A stretch of DNA of 64,000 bases, taken from Paracoccus aestuariivivens (lineage in GTDB: Bacteria; Pseudomonadota; Alphaproteobacteria; Rhodobacterales; Rhodobacteraceae). Below, one piece after another: positions 1 to 8,393 of the stretch. Position 1 is the stretch's first letter; each line of letters begins with the position of its first letter. The position numbers were made by a program, and so were the translations under genes. The DNA lies in contig NZ_WMIE01000002.1 of assembly GCF_009711225.1 (NCBI RefSeq), positions 310,001-374,000 of the forward strand, given 5' to 3'. Under the pieces are notes generated by a model, which did no database searches, had not been told where the DNA came from, and worked only from the letters and a program-made list of their open reading frames with translations.

Positions 1-1
1 T

Positions 2-619
2 CTGACCGGAAACGGTCGGGCCTTCTGTTCGGGTCAGGATCTGGGCGATGCGACCGCAGGGCTGGATGTCGAACGTATCCTGCGCGAGGAATACGAGCCG
101 ATGCTGGCGGCCATCACCGGCGCACCGGTGCCGGTGATCGCGGCGGTCAACGGTATCGCGGCAGGCGCGGGGGCCAATCTGGCGCTTGCGGCCGATGTGG
201 TCATTGCAACGGAAAGCGCGGTGTTCGTGCAGGCGTTCAGCAAGATCGGCCTAATCCCCGATGCCGGAGGAACCTATATCATTCCGCGCAATGTCGGGAC
301 CGCACGGGCGATGGGCATGATGCTTTTCGCCGATCCGGTTCCGGCTCGTCAGGCTGCCGATTGGGGGATGATCTGGGAAGCGGTTCCGGACGCCGAATTT
401 TTGGACCGGATTCGGGGCCGTGCGGCGGCGTTGGCGAATGGCCCGACCCGTTCGTTCCTTGCGATCCGGCGGGCACTGGCGGAAAGCGCGGCGAATGATA
501 TGCCTGCCCAGCTTGCGCTTGAGGCGAAACTGCAGGCCGAGATGGCCCGTACAGCCGATTTCGCCGAAGGGGTTGCCGCCTTCATGCAAAAACGCTCGGC
601 GAAGTTCACCGGACGCTAA
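2..619 (+). CDS. Enoyl-CoA hydratase/isomerase family protein (crotonase), 5' truncated by window
   Basis: The reading frame is open from the first bases of the window, so the start lies upstream. About 205 residues remain. Crotonase-fold signatures are visible: an N-terminal FCSGQDLGD segment (first oxyanion-hole strand and CoA loop) and, further on, AAVNGIAAGAGANLALAAD, the second oxyanion-hole helix. IGLIPDAGGTY follows, with Asp in the place where hydratases often carry one of the two catalytic Glu residues. This pattern resembles PaaG-type isomerases of phenylacetyl-CoA degradation more than classical hydratases, but the substrate cannot be fixed from sequence. The family is cytosolic, usually trimeric or hexameric. 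It ends 3 bp before the convergent NUDIX gene. The family call is firm, the PaaG-like assignment tentative. Confidence 0.85.
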   Translation: MTGNGRAFCSGQDLGDATAGLDVERILREEYEPMLAAITGAPVPVIAAVNGIAAGAGANLALAADVVIATESAVFVQAFSKIGLIPDAGGTYIIPRNVGTARAMGMMLFADPVPARQAADWGMIWEAVPDAEFLDRIRGRAAALANGPTRSFLAIRRALAESAANDMPAQLALEAKLQAEMARTADFAEGVAAFMQKRSAKFTGR

Positions 620-622
620 CGC

Positions 623-1303
623 TCAGGTGATCCAGCAGAAACGCGGATCTCGGGTGCGATTGTCAAAGAATGGCACGTTGGCGGGGCCGCTAAGCGGTCC
701 CGGTCGCTTTGCGATGCTGGCAATCTCGGCCAGAACGACCTCGGTGATGAACGGCAGGTTCAAGGCCCGCGCCTCGGTCAGGGGAACCCAGTGCAGATGC
801 GAAAGCTCGTCGCAGGCCGCGCTGAAATCATGGCGGTCGCCATGAAGTTTCTCGGCATCCAGAAGCAGGAAGCGGGCGTCGAAGCGCCGCGTTCCTCCGG
901 GCGGAGTGATTGCGCGGAACACATAGATCAGTGCCGAAGGGTCGGGGCTTAGGCCAGCGTCGCGGTAATGCTGCCAATCTTGCGGTGCGGCTCCGGTGGG
1001 GCCGGTCATCAGGCCGGTTTCCTCGGCCAGTTCCCGAAGTGCGGCGGCGGCCAGCGCCTCAGGGGACGAGGTCGGGCTGTCGCTGCTGACCGAGGCAAGC
1101 AGGCGTCGCGTCACCGGATCAAGCGGTCCTGCCATCTTGGCCGAAGTATCGGCGGGATCGACCGCGCCACCGGGAAACACGTATTTCGAGGGCATGAAGG
1201 CCGCCGAAGCCCCCCTTTGCCCCATCAGGACGGCTGGACCGCCACGGGCTGTACGGTCCAGCACGATCAGTGTCGCGGCATCGCGAATGGGGATGTCGGT
1301 CAC
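623..1303 (-). CDS. NUDIX hydrolase
   Basis: A 226-residue protein with a NUDIX fold. The segment KYVFPGGAVD precedes a nudix box of the form A..ALRELAEETGL, retaining the REx2EE metal-binding core. The first Gly of the consensus box is not obvious, as in several CoA- or ADP-ribose-type members. It probably hydrolyses a nucleoside diphosphate linked to another moiety; the substrate is unknown. The start overlaps the stop of the upstream DUF983 gene by 4 bp (ATGA), so the two are probably translationally coupled in a minus-strand pair. Confidence 0.85.
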   Translation of the reverse strand: MTDIPIRDAATLIVLDRTARGGPAVLMGQRGASAAFMPSKYVFPGGAVDPADTSAKMAGPLDPVTRRLLASVSSDSPTSSPEALAAAALRELAEETGLMTGPTGAAPQDWQHYRDAGLSPDPSALIYVFRAITPPGGTRRFDARFLLLDAEKLHGDRHDFSAACDELSHLHWVPLTEARALNLPFITEVVLAEIASIAKRPGPLSGPANVPFFDNRTRDPRFCWIT

Positions 1304-1710
1304 GCGGCGCTTGCCTTTTCGGCCTGCCGTTCACCGCCAAATCCATGCATCCGCCGCGCCCATTGGAAGCCGATGAAGCCGCCCTTGATCACTGGCAGCA
1401 AGACCAGTGACAGAATGATCGCACCAAGACCGAAGCCGATCAGCATCGAGATCGCCGAGGGGCGGAATGCCATATAGACCGCAAGCAATAGCGGGGCGCC
1501 CAGATGGGACACCAGCAGGATCGTCAGATAGGCCGGACCGTCATCGGCGCGGTGGTGAAACAATTCCTCGCCGCATGAATCGCAATGGTTCCGCACGGCC
1601 AGATAACCGTCGAACAGGCGTCCTTTGCCACAATTCGGGCAACGTCTTGCGGCGCCGCGCAGCATTGCAGGTTTCACGCGCCTGTCGCCTTCGGCATTGG
1701 GTTGAGCCAT
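1300..1710 (-). CDS. DUF983 family membrane protein
   Basis: A 136-residue protein matching the DUF983 pattern: an N-terminal zinc-ribbon-like region with CPNCGKG and CDSCGEE cysteine pairs (about residues 24-47), then two hydrophobic segments (about 60-80 and 90-115) likely to span the inner membrane. The C-terminal tail is basic. DUF983 proteins are common in Rhodobacterales but have no established function. It heads a two-gene unit with the NUDIX hydrolase (4-bp overlap). An AGGA-type ribosome site lies just before the ATG. Confidence 0.85.
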   Translation of the reverse strand: MAQPNAEGDRRVKPAMLRGAARRCPNCGKGRLFDGYLAVRNHCDSCGEELFHHRADDGPAYLTILLVSHLGAPLLLAVYMAFRPSAISMLIGFGLGAIILSLVLLPVIKGGFIGFQWARRMHGFGGERQAEKASAA

Positions 1711-1787
1711 CTCGGTCCTCCGGTTCCCCGCTCATCCTAAATCTAGGCAGGCGCGGGGCAAAACGGAAGACGGACCTGTGTCGCAGA

Positions 1788-3188
1788 TCACGCGGCAAGA
1801 GCCGAGGCGGCGATCACGATCCGGTTCCGGCCCATGGCTTTGGCGTTCAGCAGCGCGCGATCGGCATGTGCGAGCAGATGTTCCGGCGCGGGAATGTCGA
1901 TCTCGGCCTGACCGCAACCCAGAACCGCGACTCCGGCTGAAAGCGAGACCTGGATTTCGGAGATCTGGCATTCGCTTGGCAGCCGGACCGGAGTCGACTG
2001 GATTTGCAGCCGGATTTCCTCGGCAACGGCCAGGGCGGATTGTGCCGAATGGTGGGGCAGGGCGATCAGGAATTCTTCGCCCCCCATGCGGGCGAGCAAG
2101 GCGTCGGGCGGCAGCGCCAGCGCCAATCGCTGCGCGACGTTGCGCAACACGGCATCGCCTGCCGCATGGCCGTGATTGTCGTTCACCTGCTTAAAGCGAT
2201 CCAGATCAAGCAGGAGGACCGCCAGTGAGCTTTCCTCGCCGATCATCTGGTCGAAAAGCTGCGCCAGCCGCGGCAGCGCATAGCGGCGGTTATGTAGGCC
2301 GGTCAGCGGATCTGTCATCGCCCATAGTATATTGCGTTGGTTTTCCTGACGACGAAGATCACTTTGGCGCTTGCGCGAAAGCTGGGCCTCGATCCGGATC
2401 GCGGCTTCGGTTGCAGCACCCGGACCCGACATATCCGAAGGCAGCACATCTCCCGCGCCCAGATCCAGCGCCACGGCCGTCATGTCGCCGCGTTCGGGGC
2501 GCAGGACGATGACGAAAGCCGCGTCGCGCGACAGCGGGCGGGAACGCAGCTCGGACAGCAGCCGCAACCCGTCGCCCGGTTGGTGCATATCGGCCGCGAT
2601 CAGGTAAAGTTCGGGAACATCACCGCGCGCGGCATCCGAAAGTGCGCGTTCGGCATCGCAGACCTTCATGTTGAAGTCCAATCGCCCTTGCAGCGCGTGT
2701 CGCCAGCCTAACGCGGTCGCCGGTTGCCCCGAGACAAAGACTGCGCGCGAGCGGGTGTCGCGTAAAAACTCGGTCGAGGGCTCGGCCAAGCAACCTTGCA
2801 GGACCGCACCCTCGCCTGCGGGGTCGTTGCGCATCAGGCCGCGCACACGGGCCAGCAGGATCAGGTCATCGTCCAGATCGTCGATCAGGGCCGACGCACC
2901 CGCACGCAACGCCGCGATCCGGTCGGGGCCTTTCGCCTGCATGATGATCGGCAGATCCGCGCGTTCCGGACGGGAGCGCAGTTCCAGACATAGCTGGTCT
3001 GAGGGCATGTCCGGCAGGCTGGCGCCGATCAGAACGATCTGGGGTTGCAGGACGGGAATCATTCTCAGTGCTTCGACACCTGACGAGGCGACCGCAACTT
3101 CGTAGCAGGCCGACATCAGCCTGACCTTCATCGTAATCCGGCTTGTCGGCACACCATCCACGACCAGAATGCGCCCTGCGATATTCAT
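1788..3188 (-). CDS. pleD: PleD-like diguanylate cyclase (two receiver domains plus GGDEF)
   Basis: A 466-residue protein with the PleD layout: REC (about 5-120), REC-like adaptor (about 145-270) and GGDEF (about 290-460). The GGEEF active-site motif is at 369-373 and DLDRFKQVND (metal site) at 328-337, so cyclase activity is likely. Differences from Caulobacter PleD: the first receiver has Gly55 where the phosphorylated Asp is expected and DG instead of the DD acidic pair at 11-12; the second keeps an Asp in that place (D200 in AADMHQP). The product-inhibition I-site RxxD, expected at 360-363, reads PPDA. The ATG at 3188 is chosen because the receiver strand begins at residue 6; a GTG further upstream would add 12 unlikely residues. 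Divergent from the DUF3572 gene. Confidence 0.88.
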   Translation of the reverse strand: MNIAGRILVVDGVPTSRITMKVRLMSACYEVAVASSGVEALRMIPVLQPQIVLIGASLPDMPSDQLCLELRSRPERADLPIIMQAKGPDRIAALRAGASALIDDLDDDLILLARVRGLMRNDPAGEGAVLQGCLAEPSTEFLRDTRSRAVFVSGQPATALGWRHALQGRLDFNMKVCDAERALSDAARGDVPELYLIAADMHQPGDGLRLLSELRSRPLSRDAAFVIVLRPERGDMTAVALDLGAGDVLPSDMSGPGAATEAAIRIEAQLSRKRQSDLRRQENQRNILWAMTDPLTGLHNRRYALPRLAQLFDQMIGEESSLAVLLLDLDRFKQVNDNHGHAAGDAVLRNVAQRLALALPPDALLARMGGEEFLIALPHHSAQSALAVAEEIRLQIQSTPVRLPSECQISEIQVSLSAGVAVLGCGQAEIDIPAPEHLLAHADRALLNAKAMGRNRIVIAASALAA

Positions 3189-3302
3189 ATTGTTGTTCTT
3201 TACACCTGCTGTCCTCGTTCGCATGTTTCGCGGATATTGGTTAAAAAACGGTTTCCGGTCGGGACTTTCCGTCGCGCCGGTTCAAGAAAACACGAGGATC
3301 GA

Positions 3303-3572
3303 ATGCATATTTCCGAAGCGCGCGCTATTGCCGATGCTGGCTTCAGCCATATCGCGGGCGATAGCGATCTGGTCGCGGCTTTTATGGCCCAGTCGGGTAC
3401 GGATGTCGCAGGTTTGACGGCGATGGCCGGACGACCGGAATTTGCGCAATTCGTGCTGGATTTTCTGCTTGAGCAGGATCAGCGCGTATTGGCATTCGCG
3501 CAATCTGCGGGACTTGCACCGCAGCGCGTTGTCATGGCCCGCGCGGTTCTGGGAGGGGGCGACCCTTGGTAG
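3303..3572 (+). CDS. DUF3572 family protein
   Basis: A small 89-residue helical protein matching DUF3572 by length and by the pattern LxFLxxxxxxxLAFAQSAGLAPxxVxxAR. Function is not established. It is transcribed divergently from the pleD-like gene, an arrangement that, as I recall, recurs in alphaproteobacteria. The ATG at 3303 is preceded by GAGGA about 6 bp upstream, which favours it over earlier in-frame codons. It probably acts in the cytosol since no signal or membrane segment is visible. Confidence 0.8.
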   Translation: MHISEARAIADAGFSHIAGDSDLVAAFMAQSGTDVAGLTAMAGRPEFAQFVLDFLLEQDQRVLAFAQSAGLAPQRVVMARAVLGGGDPW

Positions 3573-3587
3573 ATCGCCCCTGATGGC

Positions 3588-4949
3588 TTAGGCGACTTCG
3601 GCGAAGACCTTGTCGAGCGCCTTTTCCAGCTTTTCGAACATCTCGTCCATCTGGCCCTCGGTCATGATGAAGGGCGGGCACAGCACGACCGACTGGCCCA
3701 GCGGGCGGCAGATCAGGCCAAGGTCGGTACAGGTATTGGCGATGCGCTCGCTGACCGAAAGCGAGCCGTCGAACGGCGTCTTGGTCGCCTTGTCCTTGAC
3801 CGCTTCCAGCGCCCACATGAAGCCCACACCGCGATATTCGCCGATGTTCGGGTTCTGCGCGATGCGTTGCAGACCGGCCTCGAAGCGGGGGGCAAGACGC
3901 TTGACGTTATCGGCCAGACCTTCGTTCATCACCACGTCAATGGCTTTCAGAGCAATAGCGCAGCCGACCGGATGGCCCGAGGCGGTGAAGCCATGCGGGA
4001 ATTCCTCGATCGCCTCGACGGCGGCCTGAACGCGGTCGCCAAGCGCGCCGGAAAGGATCACCGCGCCCATCGGGAAGAAGCCCGCCGTCAGGTTCTTCGA
4101 TGAGATGATCGCGTCTGGCATGTAGTCATAGGTCTGGCAGCCCCAGGTGTTGCCGGTGCGCCCAAAGCCGCAGATCACCTCATCCGAGACCATCGGAATG
4201 TCGTGCTTCTGCAGGATCGGCAGGATCGCTTGGAAATAGCCCTTGGCCGGGGGGATCACGCCGCCCGCGCCCATGACCGGCTCGGCGAAGAAGCCCGCGA
4301 TGGTGTCGGCGCCCTCGCGCTCGATCGTGTCCTCAAGCTCTTTGGCGAGGCGCTTGACGAATTGTTCCTCGGTCTCGCCCTCGGCACCGAAGCGCCAGTA
4401 ATGCGGGCAGGTCAGGTGCAGGAAGCCCGGCAGGGGCAGGCCGAAGACCGAGTTATAGGGCTTGCCGGTCATCGAGGCCGAAACTGCGGTCACGCCGTGA
4501 TAGGCGTTCCAGCGCGTCAGGATCTTGCGCTTTTGCGGCTTGCCTTCGGCGGCGTGCATGAACCACAGGATTTTGACCATGGTGTCGTTCGCCTCGGAGC
4601 CCGAGTTCGTATAGAAGACCCGACCACGGTTGAAGGGCGAGACCTCGATCAGCTTTTCGGACAGCATCACGGTCTGGTCGGACATGCGGCCAAAGAACGA
4701 ATGATAACCGGGGAAACGCTCGTATTGCGCCTTGGCGGCCTCGATCAGGCCCTTGTGGTCGAAGCCCGCGACCATGTTCCACAGGCCGGAATTCGCATCC
4801 AGATAACGGCGGCCATGCACATCGACGATGTAGGGCCCTTCGCCATGGGTGACGACGACCGTGCCACGCTGGTGCACCGAGGGCATGTCGGTGAAACCGT
4901 ATAGCGAGTATTCCTCGGCGCGGGCTTCCCAGCTTTGTGGTTGGTTCAT
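3588..4949 (-). CDS. Class III aminotransferase (omega-transaminase, pyruvate-linked)
   Basis: A 453-residue PLP-dependent fold-type I enzyme. Visible landmarks are TNSGSEAND (phosphate cup), WNAYHG (stacking on the cofactor), SDEVICGFGRTG with the Asp that binds the pyridine nitrogen, and IISSKNLTAGFFP with the Schiff-base Lys. The sequence agrees closely, from memory, with the omega-transaminase characterised in Paracoccus denitrificans, which moves amino groups from primary amines or beta-alanine-like donors to pyruvate. A strong GGAGG lies 8 bp before the ATG at 4949, selecting this start. It stands alone, convergent with the DUF3572 gene. The physiological substrate remains open; polyamine or beta-alanine catabolism are candidates. 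Confidence 0.93.
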   Translation of the reverse strand: MNQPQSWEARAEEYSLYGFTDMPSVHQRGTVVVTHGEGPYIVDVHGRRYLDANSGLWNMVAGFDHKGLIEAAKAQYERFPGYHSFFGRMSDQTVMLSEKLIEVSPFNRGRVFYTNSGSEANDTMVKILWFMHAAEGKPQKRKILTRWNAYHGVTAVSASMTGKPYNSVFGLPLPGFLHLTCPHYWRFGAEGETEEQFVKRLAKELEDTIEREGADTIAGFFAEPVMGAGGVIPPAKGYFQAILPILQKHDIPMVSDEVICGFGRTGNTWGCQTYDYMPDAIISSKNLTAGFFPMGAVILSGALGDRVQAAVEAIEEFPHGFTASGHPVGCAIALKAIDVVMNEGLADNVKRLAPRFEAGLQRIAQNPNIGEYRGVGFMWALEAVKDKATKTPFDGSLSVSERIANTCTDLGLICRPLGQSVVLCPPFIMTEGQMDEMFEKLEKALDKVFAEVA

Positions 4950-5158
4950 GGTATTTGCCTCCGTGTTCGATGTTGCGGGCAGGCTATCCGTGCGCCTCAA
5001 GCCGTTCAATGGGGCGCAGACGGGAGGTGGCAGACTGCCCGAATGCGGCTGCTTTGGGGATCATTCTGCCACGGTCATAAGACGAAACTCTGGATTGCGC
5101 GGGCTAACCCTTGTTGGGCAAAGTGGATCTGACGGCTTTGCATCATCCGGAGGATGTC

Positions 5159-5608
5159 ATGCGCAGAGTGCTTACGGCTTTGGCTTTGGCATGGGCGGCT
5201 CCGGCTTGCGCCGATGATCTTCTGATCCTGCCGATCAAGTTGCTGGATACCTCGCACGAGACGAAGGATCAGGAACAGGACCATATCCGGCGACTGGACA
5301 TGATGGCCGACGTGCTGGCCAGCGAGTTGTCGGGAGAAATTTTGGGTCGCGATGCGGTTGCCTCGGCCTGCCCGCGCGAGACGACGGCTTGTCTGGTCGG
5401 GATGCTGCGCGACAAGGGGGCAGAACGCGGGTTGTTCATCATCGTGCAAAAGACCAGCACGCTGATCCTGCAGGTCTTTGCCAGCGTGATCGATGTCGGG
5501 TCCGAAAAGCTCGTGAATCACAAGGAACTGAACTTTCGCGGCGACAATGACGAAGCCTACCGCCGCGCCGCGTTGTTCCTTGCGCGTCAGTTACGGGACG
5601 ATGGCTGA
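5159..5608 (+). CDS. DUF2380 family secreted protein
   Basis: A 149-residue protein with an N-terminal signal peptide (basic MRR, hydrophobic VLTALALAWAAPA, cleavage after CADD or ACA). The mature part begins LLILPIKLLDTS, the strand typical of DUF2380, followed by a helical segment with repeated acidic residues. Two Cys residues (in SACPRETTACLV) could form a disulfide in the periplasm. Function is unknown. GGAGGA sits just before the ATG. Its last 22 bp overlap the 3' end of the convergent TfoX-like gene. Confidence 0.75.
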   Translation: MRRVLTALALAWAAPACADDLLILPIKLLDTSHETKDQEQDHIRRLDMMADVLASELSGEILGRDAVASACPRETTACLVGMLRDKGAERGLFIIVQKTSTLILQVFASVIDVGSEKLVNHKELNFRGDNDEAYRRAALFLARQLRDDG

Positions 5609-5928
5609 GACGGGATCAGGCCGATTTCGCGCAATGCGGCCTCGATCCCCGAGATATCCTTGCCGCGTGTTTCGGCGACCAATGTGTCGAAACTCTGGCG
5701 GAGCGCGGCTTTTTCCTCGCCACGGCAATCGTTCCATGGTCGGCCCTGCAGGGCCATGTGCAGGACGTAATAGCCGATGAAATGCGGTCGTTCCCCACAA
5801 GCCAGCAGCGCGCGATAGGCGTCATGTGCGCCCAGTTTGCGCAGGCTCGCGGCATCGGGAATGCCCGCAGAGATCAGCGATTTCGCGGTTGCGGGGCCGA
5901 TATTCGGGATTTGGGTCAGATCGGTCAT
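5587..5928 (-). CDS. TfoX/Sxy C-terminal domain (helix-hairpin-helix) protein
   Basis: A 113-residue protein consisting of one TfoX C-terminal type domain: [17 protein letters not shown] (hairpin), [14 protein letters not shown] and the signature [12 protein letters not shown]. The N-terminal TfoX domain found in competence regulators is absent, as in many alphaproteobacterial stand-alone versions. A nucleic-acid or protein-binding role is plausible but not known; calling it a competence gene would be overreach. The 3' end overlaps the convergent DUF2380 gene by 22 bp. Confidence 0.82.
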   Translation of the reverse strand: MTDLTQIPNIGPATAKSLISAGIPDAASLRKLGAHDAYRALLACGERPHFIGYYVLHMALQGRPWNDCRGEEKAALRQSFDTLVAETRGKDISGIEAALREIGLIPSQPSSRN

Positions 5929-5995
5929 GTCCTGTCAGACTTTCCAAAGCGGGCGCTATCCTGTATCAGCGCCCGAACTCCAAGGACAGCACGGC

Positions 5996-7354
5996 ATGAC
6001 CGACCTAGCCAGCAAAACCGCTCAAGATCCCGAGCCGGCCGCCAAGAAGCTTTTCATCAAGACCTATGGCTGCCAGATGAACGTGTATGACAGTCAGCGC
6101 ATGGCCGAGGCCATGGGCGCGGAAGGTTACGTTCTGACCGAGGATCAGTCGCAAGCCGACATGGTGTTGCTGAACACTTGCCATATCCGCGAAAAAGCGG
6201 CCGAGAAGCTGTACTCCGACCTTGGTCGCCTGAAGCCGCTCAAGGCCGAGCGCCCCGACCTGAAGATCGGCGTCGCGGGCTGTGTCGCGCAGGCCGAGGG
6301 CGAGGAAATCCAACGCCGGATGCCGATCGTCGATCTGGTCGTCGGCCCGCAGGCCTACCACCGCTTGCCGGCCATGGCGCGCGCTGGTCGGGGCGTGGAC
6401 ACCGAATTCCCTGCCGAGGATAAATTCGAGCATCTGCCGAAACCCGCAGCGACCCGTCGGGCTCCCGCCGCTTTCCTGACCGTGCAGGAAGGCTGCGACA
6501 AGTTCTGTGCGTTCTGCGTCGTGCCTTATACGCGCGGCGCCGAGGTCAGCCGTCCGGTCAGCCGTATCCTTTCCGAGGCGCGTGATCTGGTCTCACGCGG
6601 GGTGCGGGAAATCACGCTTCTGGGTCAGAACGTCAATGGCTGGCACGGGGCGGCAAGCGAGGGGGGCGAATGGGGCTTCGGTCGCCTGATCCGCGCCATC
6701 GCCGAAATCGACGGGCTGGACCGTATCCGCTACACCACCAGCCATCCCAACGACATGGCCGACGATCTGATCGAGGCGCACCGGAACGAGCCGAAGCTGA
6801 TGCCATATTTGCATCTACCGGTGCAATCGGGCAGCAACCGCATTCTGAAGGCGATGAACCGCAAGCATACGGTGGACCAGTATCTGCGCCTGATCGACCG
6901 CATCCGCGATGCGCGTCCCGACATCATGCTGACCAGCGATTTTATCGTCGGTTTCCCCGGCGAGACCAATCAGGACCATCAGGATACGCTGGATCTGGTG
7001 GCCCGCGTGAATTTCGGCACGGCCTTCAGCTTCAAATATTCTCCGCGTCCGGGCACTCCGGCCTATGACCGGCCCGAGGTGGATAGCGATGTCGCCGATG
7101 CCCGCCTGCAAGAACTTCAGGCCCTGCTAAGCAGCCAGCAAAAGGCCGCGCAAGAGGGCATGGTCGGGCGCGAAATGGGCGTTCTTTTCGAGAAACCGGG
7201 TCGTCTGGCCGGTCAGATGGTCGGTAAATCCGATTATCTGCATGCGGTCTTCGTCGAGGCTCCGGATGCGAAGGTCGGCGATCTGGTCAGGGTCCGGATC
7301 ACCCATAGCGCGGCGAACTCGCTGGCCGGAGAATTGGTCGATCAAGGCCGTTAA
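5996..7354 (+). CDS. miaB: tRNA-2-methylthio-N6-dimethylallyladenosine synthase MiaB
   Basis: A 452-residue radical SAM methylthiotransferase that adds a methylthio group to i6A37 of tRNA. Order of domains: UPF0004 N-terminal domain starting [14 protein letters not shown] with its three cluster Cys (GCQMN, NTCHIRE, AGCVAQ), radical SAM core with CDKFCAFC (the CX3CX2C motif), and a TRAM domain at the C terminus. Length matches MiaB (about 440-475). The ATG at 5996 is used because the conserved fold begins about 20 residues later; an AAGGACAG lies upstream. It stands alone on the plus strand and precedes the rplU promoter region. Confidence 0.96.
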   Translation: MTDLASKTAQDPEPAAKKLFIKTYGCQMNVYDSQRMAEAMGAEGYVLTEDQSQADMVLLNTCHIREKAAEKLYSDLGRLKPLKAERPDLKIGVAGCVAQAEGEEIQRRMPIVDLVVGPQAYHRLPAMARAGRGVDTEFPAEDKFEHLPKPAATRRAPAAFLTVQEGCDKFCAFCVVPYTRGAEVSRPVSRILSEARDLVSRGVREITLLGQNVNGWHGAASEGGEWGFGRLIRAIAEIDGLDRIRYTTSHPNDMADDLIEAHRNEPKLMPYLHLPVQSGSNRILKAMNRKHTVDQYLRLIDRIRDARPDIMLTSDFIVGFPGETNQDHQDTLDLVARVNFGTAFSFKYSPRPGTPAYDRPEVDSDVADARLQELQALLSSQQKAAQEGMVGREMGVLFEKPGRLAGQMVGKSDYLHAVFVEAPDAKVGDLVRVRITHSAANSLAGELVDQGR

Positions 7355-7382
7355 CCTTTGCCGGTGTCATGCCGCAATCCGG

Positions 7383-7411
7383 TTGACTTTCCGCGACAGA
7401 TCCGCCATATA
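7383..7411 (+). promoter_or_regulatory. Possible sigma-70 promoter of rplU-rpmA
   Basis: TTGACT at 7383-7388 is followed, after 17 bp, by CATATA at 7406-7411. It is the best -35/-10 pair in the 204-bp leader before rplU. The leader ends 148 bp from the rplU start, leaving a long 5' untranslated region. Only a prediction from consensus. Confidence 0.4.
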
Positions 7412-7430
7412 CCCGCGACCGGCCGGGTAT
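7409..7430 (+). repeat. Inverted repeat in the rplU leader
   Basis: A perfect 7-bp inverted repeat, ATACCCG and CGGGTAT, separated by 8 bp. It overlaps the predicted -10 region and could form a hairpin at the start of the rplU transcript or bind a dimeric protein. It does not match any ribosomal-protein leader I can name. Confidence 0.4.
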
Positions 7431-7558
7431 CTGCCCGTTGCCGGTGCGTTATTTTAATCTCATCCGATAAGCGGGTGCGCTGTCCGAAGGCGGGTCCAGA
7501 CCCACGAACACCTGTCACGCAGGGGCCGTAAGACGCGATGGAAGCAAGGAAAGACGGA

Positions 7559-7984
7559 ATGTTCGCAGTTCTCAAAACGGGCGGCAAGCAGTACCGGGTT
7601 CAGGCCGGTGATGTGCTGCGCGTTGAAAAACTGAACGCCGAAGCTGGCGACAAAGTGCAATTCAACGAAGTGCTGATGATCGGTTCGACCATCGGTGCGC
7701 CGCTGGTTGCTGGCGCCGGTGTGCAAGCCGAAGTCATCGACAACATCAAGGCTGACAAGGTCATCACCTATGTCAAACGCCGCCGGAAGCACTCGTCGCA
7801 GCGCACCCGTGGCCACCGTCAGCAACTGACGCTGGTTCGCGTCACCGAGCTGCTGGAAAAAGGCGCTGACAAGTCGGACGTGAAAGCAGCCGTCGGCGCG
7901 CGCACGAAAGTCGAAGCTGCTGCAGCTAAACCGGCGAAAGCCAAAAAAGCCAAGGCTGAAGCCGCGGCTGCAGACGCCAACTAA
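7559..7984 (+). CDS. rplU: 50S ribosomal protein L21
   Basis: A 141-residue L21: MFAVLKTGGKQYRVQ at the start, KRRRKHSSQRTRGHRQ in the rRNA-binding loop. It carries a lysine/alanine-rich C-terminal extension (about 35 residues) beyond the usual 103, common in alphaproteobacteria. The ATG at 7559 is set by family alignment and AAGGAAAG upstream, not by an ATG seven codons earlier. First gene of the rplU-rpmA operon, 18 bp before rpmA. Confidence 0.97.
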   Translation: MFAVLKTGGKQYRVQAGDVLRVEKLNAEAGDKVQFNEVLMIGSTIGAPLVAGAGVQAEVIDNIKADKVITYVKRRRKHSSQRTRGHRQQLTLVRVTELLEKGADKSDVKAAVGARTKVEAAAAKPAKAKKAKAEAAAADAN

Positions 7985-8002
7985 GACATAGGAGACTGAC
8001 CC

Positions 8003-8275
8003 ATGGCACATAAAAAAGCAGGCGGTTCGTCCCGCAACGGTCGCGACTCGGCCGGTCGCCGTCTTGGCGTGAAACTGTTCGGTGGCCAGGCTGCCGTTGC
8101 AGGCAACATCATCGTGCGTCAGCGCGGCACCACCTGGTGGGCCGGTGCGAACGTCGGCATGGGCCGCGACCATACCCTGTTCGCGCTGACCGACGGCAAG
8201 GTGACTTTCCGCAAGGGCCTCAAGGGCCGCACCTACATTTCCGTGCTGCCGGCCAATCTCGAGGCTGCCGAGTAA
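8003..8275 (+). CDS. rpmA: 50S ribosomal protein L27
   Basis: A 90-residue L27 beginning [16 protein letters not shown], whose flexible N-terminal arm reaches the peptidyl-transferase centre. The rest, [21 protein letters not shown], is canonical. GGAGAC lies upstream. Second gene of the rplU operon. The GTPase gene obgE, which usually follows, is about 34 kb further on in this window. Confidence 0.97.
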   Translation: MAHKKAGGSSRNGRDSAGRRLGVKLFGGQAAVAGNIIVRQRGTTWWAGANVGMGRDHTLFALTDGKVTFRKGLKGRTYISVLPANLEAAE

Positions 8276-8306
8276 ACCAGTTTTAACACTCAGGTGCTAA
8301 AATTTC

Positions 8307-8330
8307 GGGGATCGGCGCAAGCCGGTCCCC
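8307..8330 (+). terminator. Hairpin after rpmA
   Basis: GGGGATCGGC and GCCGGTCCCC form a 10-bp stem (one G-T wobble) around a GCAA tetraloop. No T-run follows, so it may be a weak terminator, an RNA-stabilising 3' end, or an attenuator before the GNAT gene. Confidence 0.45.
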
Positions 8331-8348
8331 TTCGGCATTCCGGACACC

Positions 8349-8393
8349 ATGCATATCTATTTCGAGTACGAGGGAGGAATGACCTATGACTGA
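8349..8393 (+). CDS. Possible 14-residue leader peptide overlapping the GNAT start
   Basis: A tiny frame, MHIYFEYEGGMTYD, runs from ATG 8349 to a TGA at 8391 that overlaps the start of the GNAT gene (ATG 8386) in another frame. If translated, ribosomes terminating here could re-initiate on the GNAT gene. There is no clear ribosome-binding site before it, and the GNAT gene has its own AGGGAGG inside this frame, so it may be chance. Confidence 0.2.
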   Translation: MHIYFEYEGGMTYD

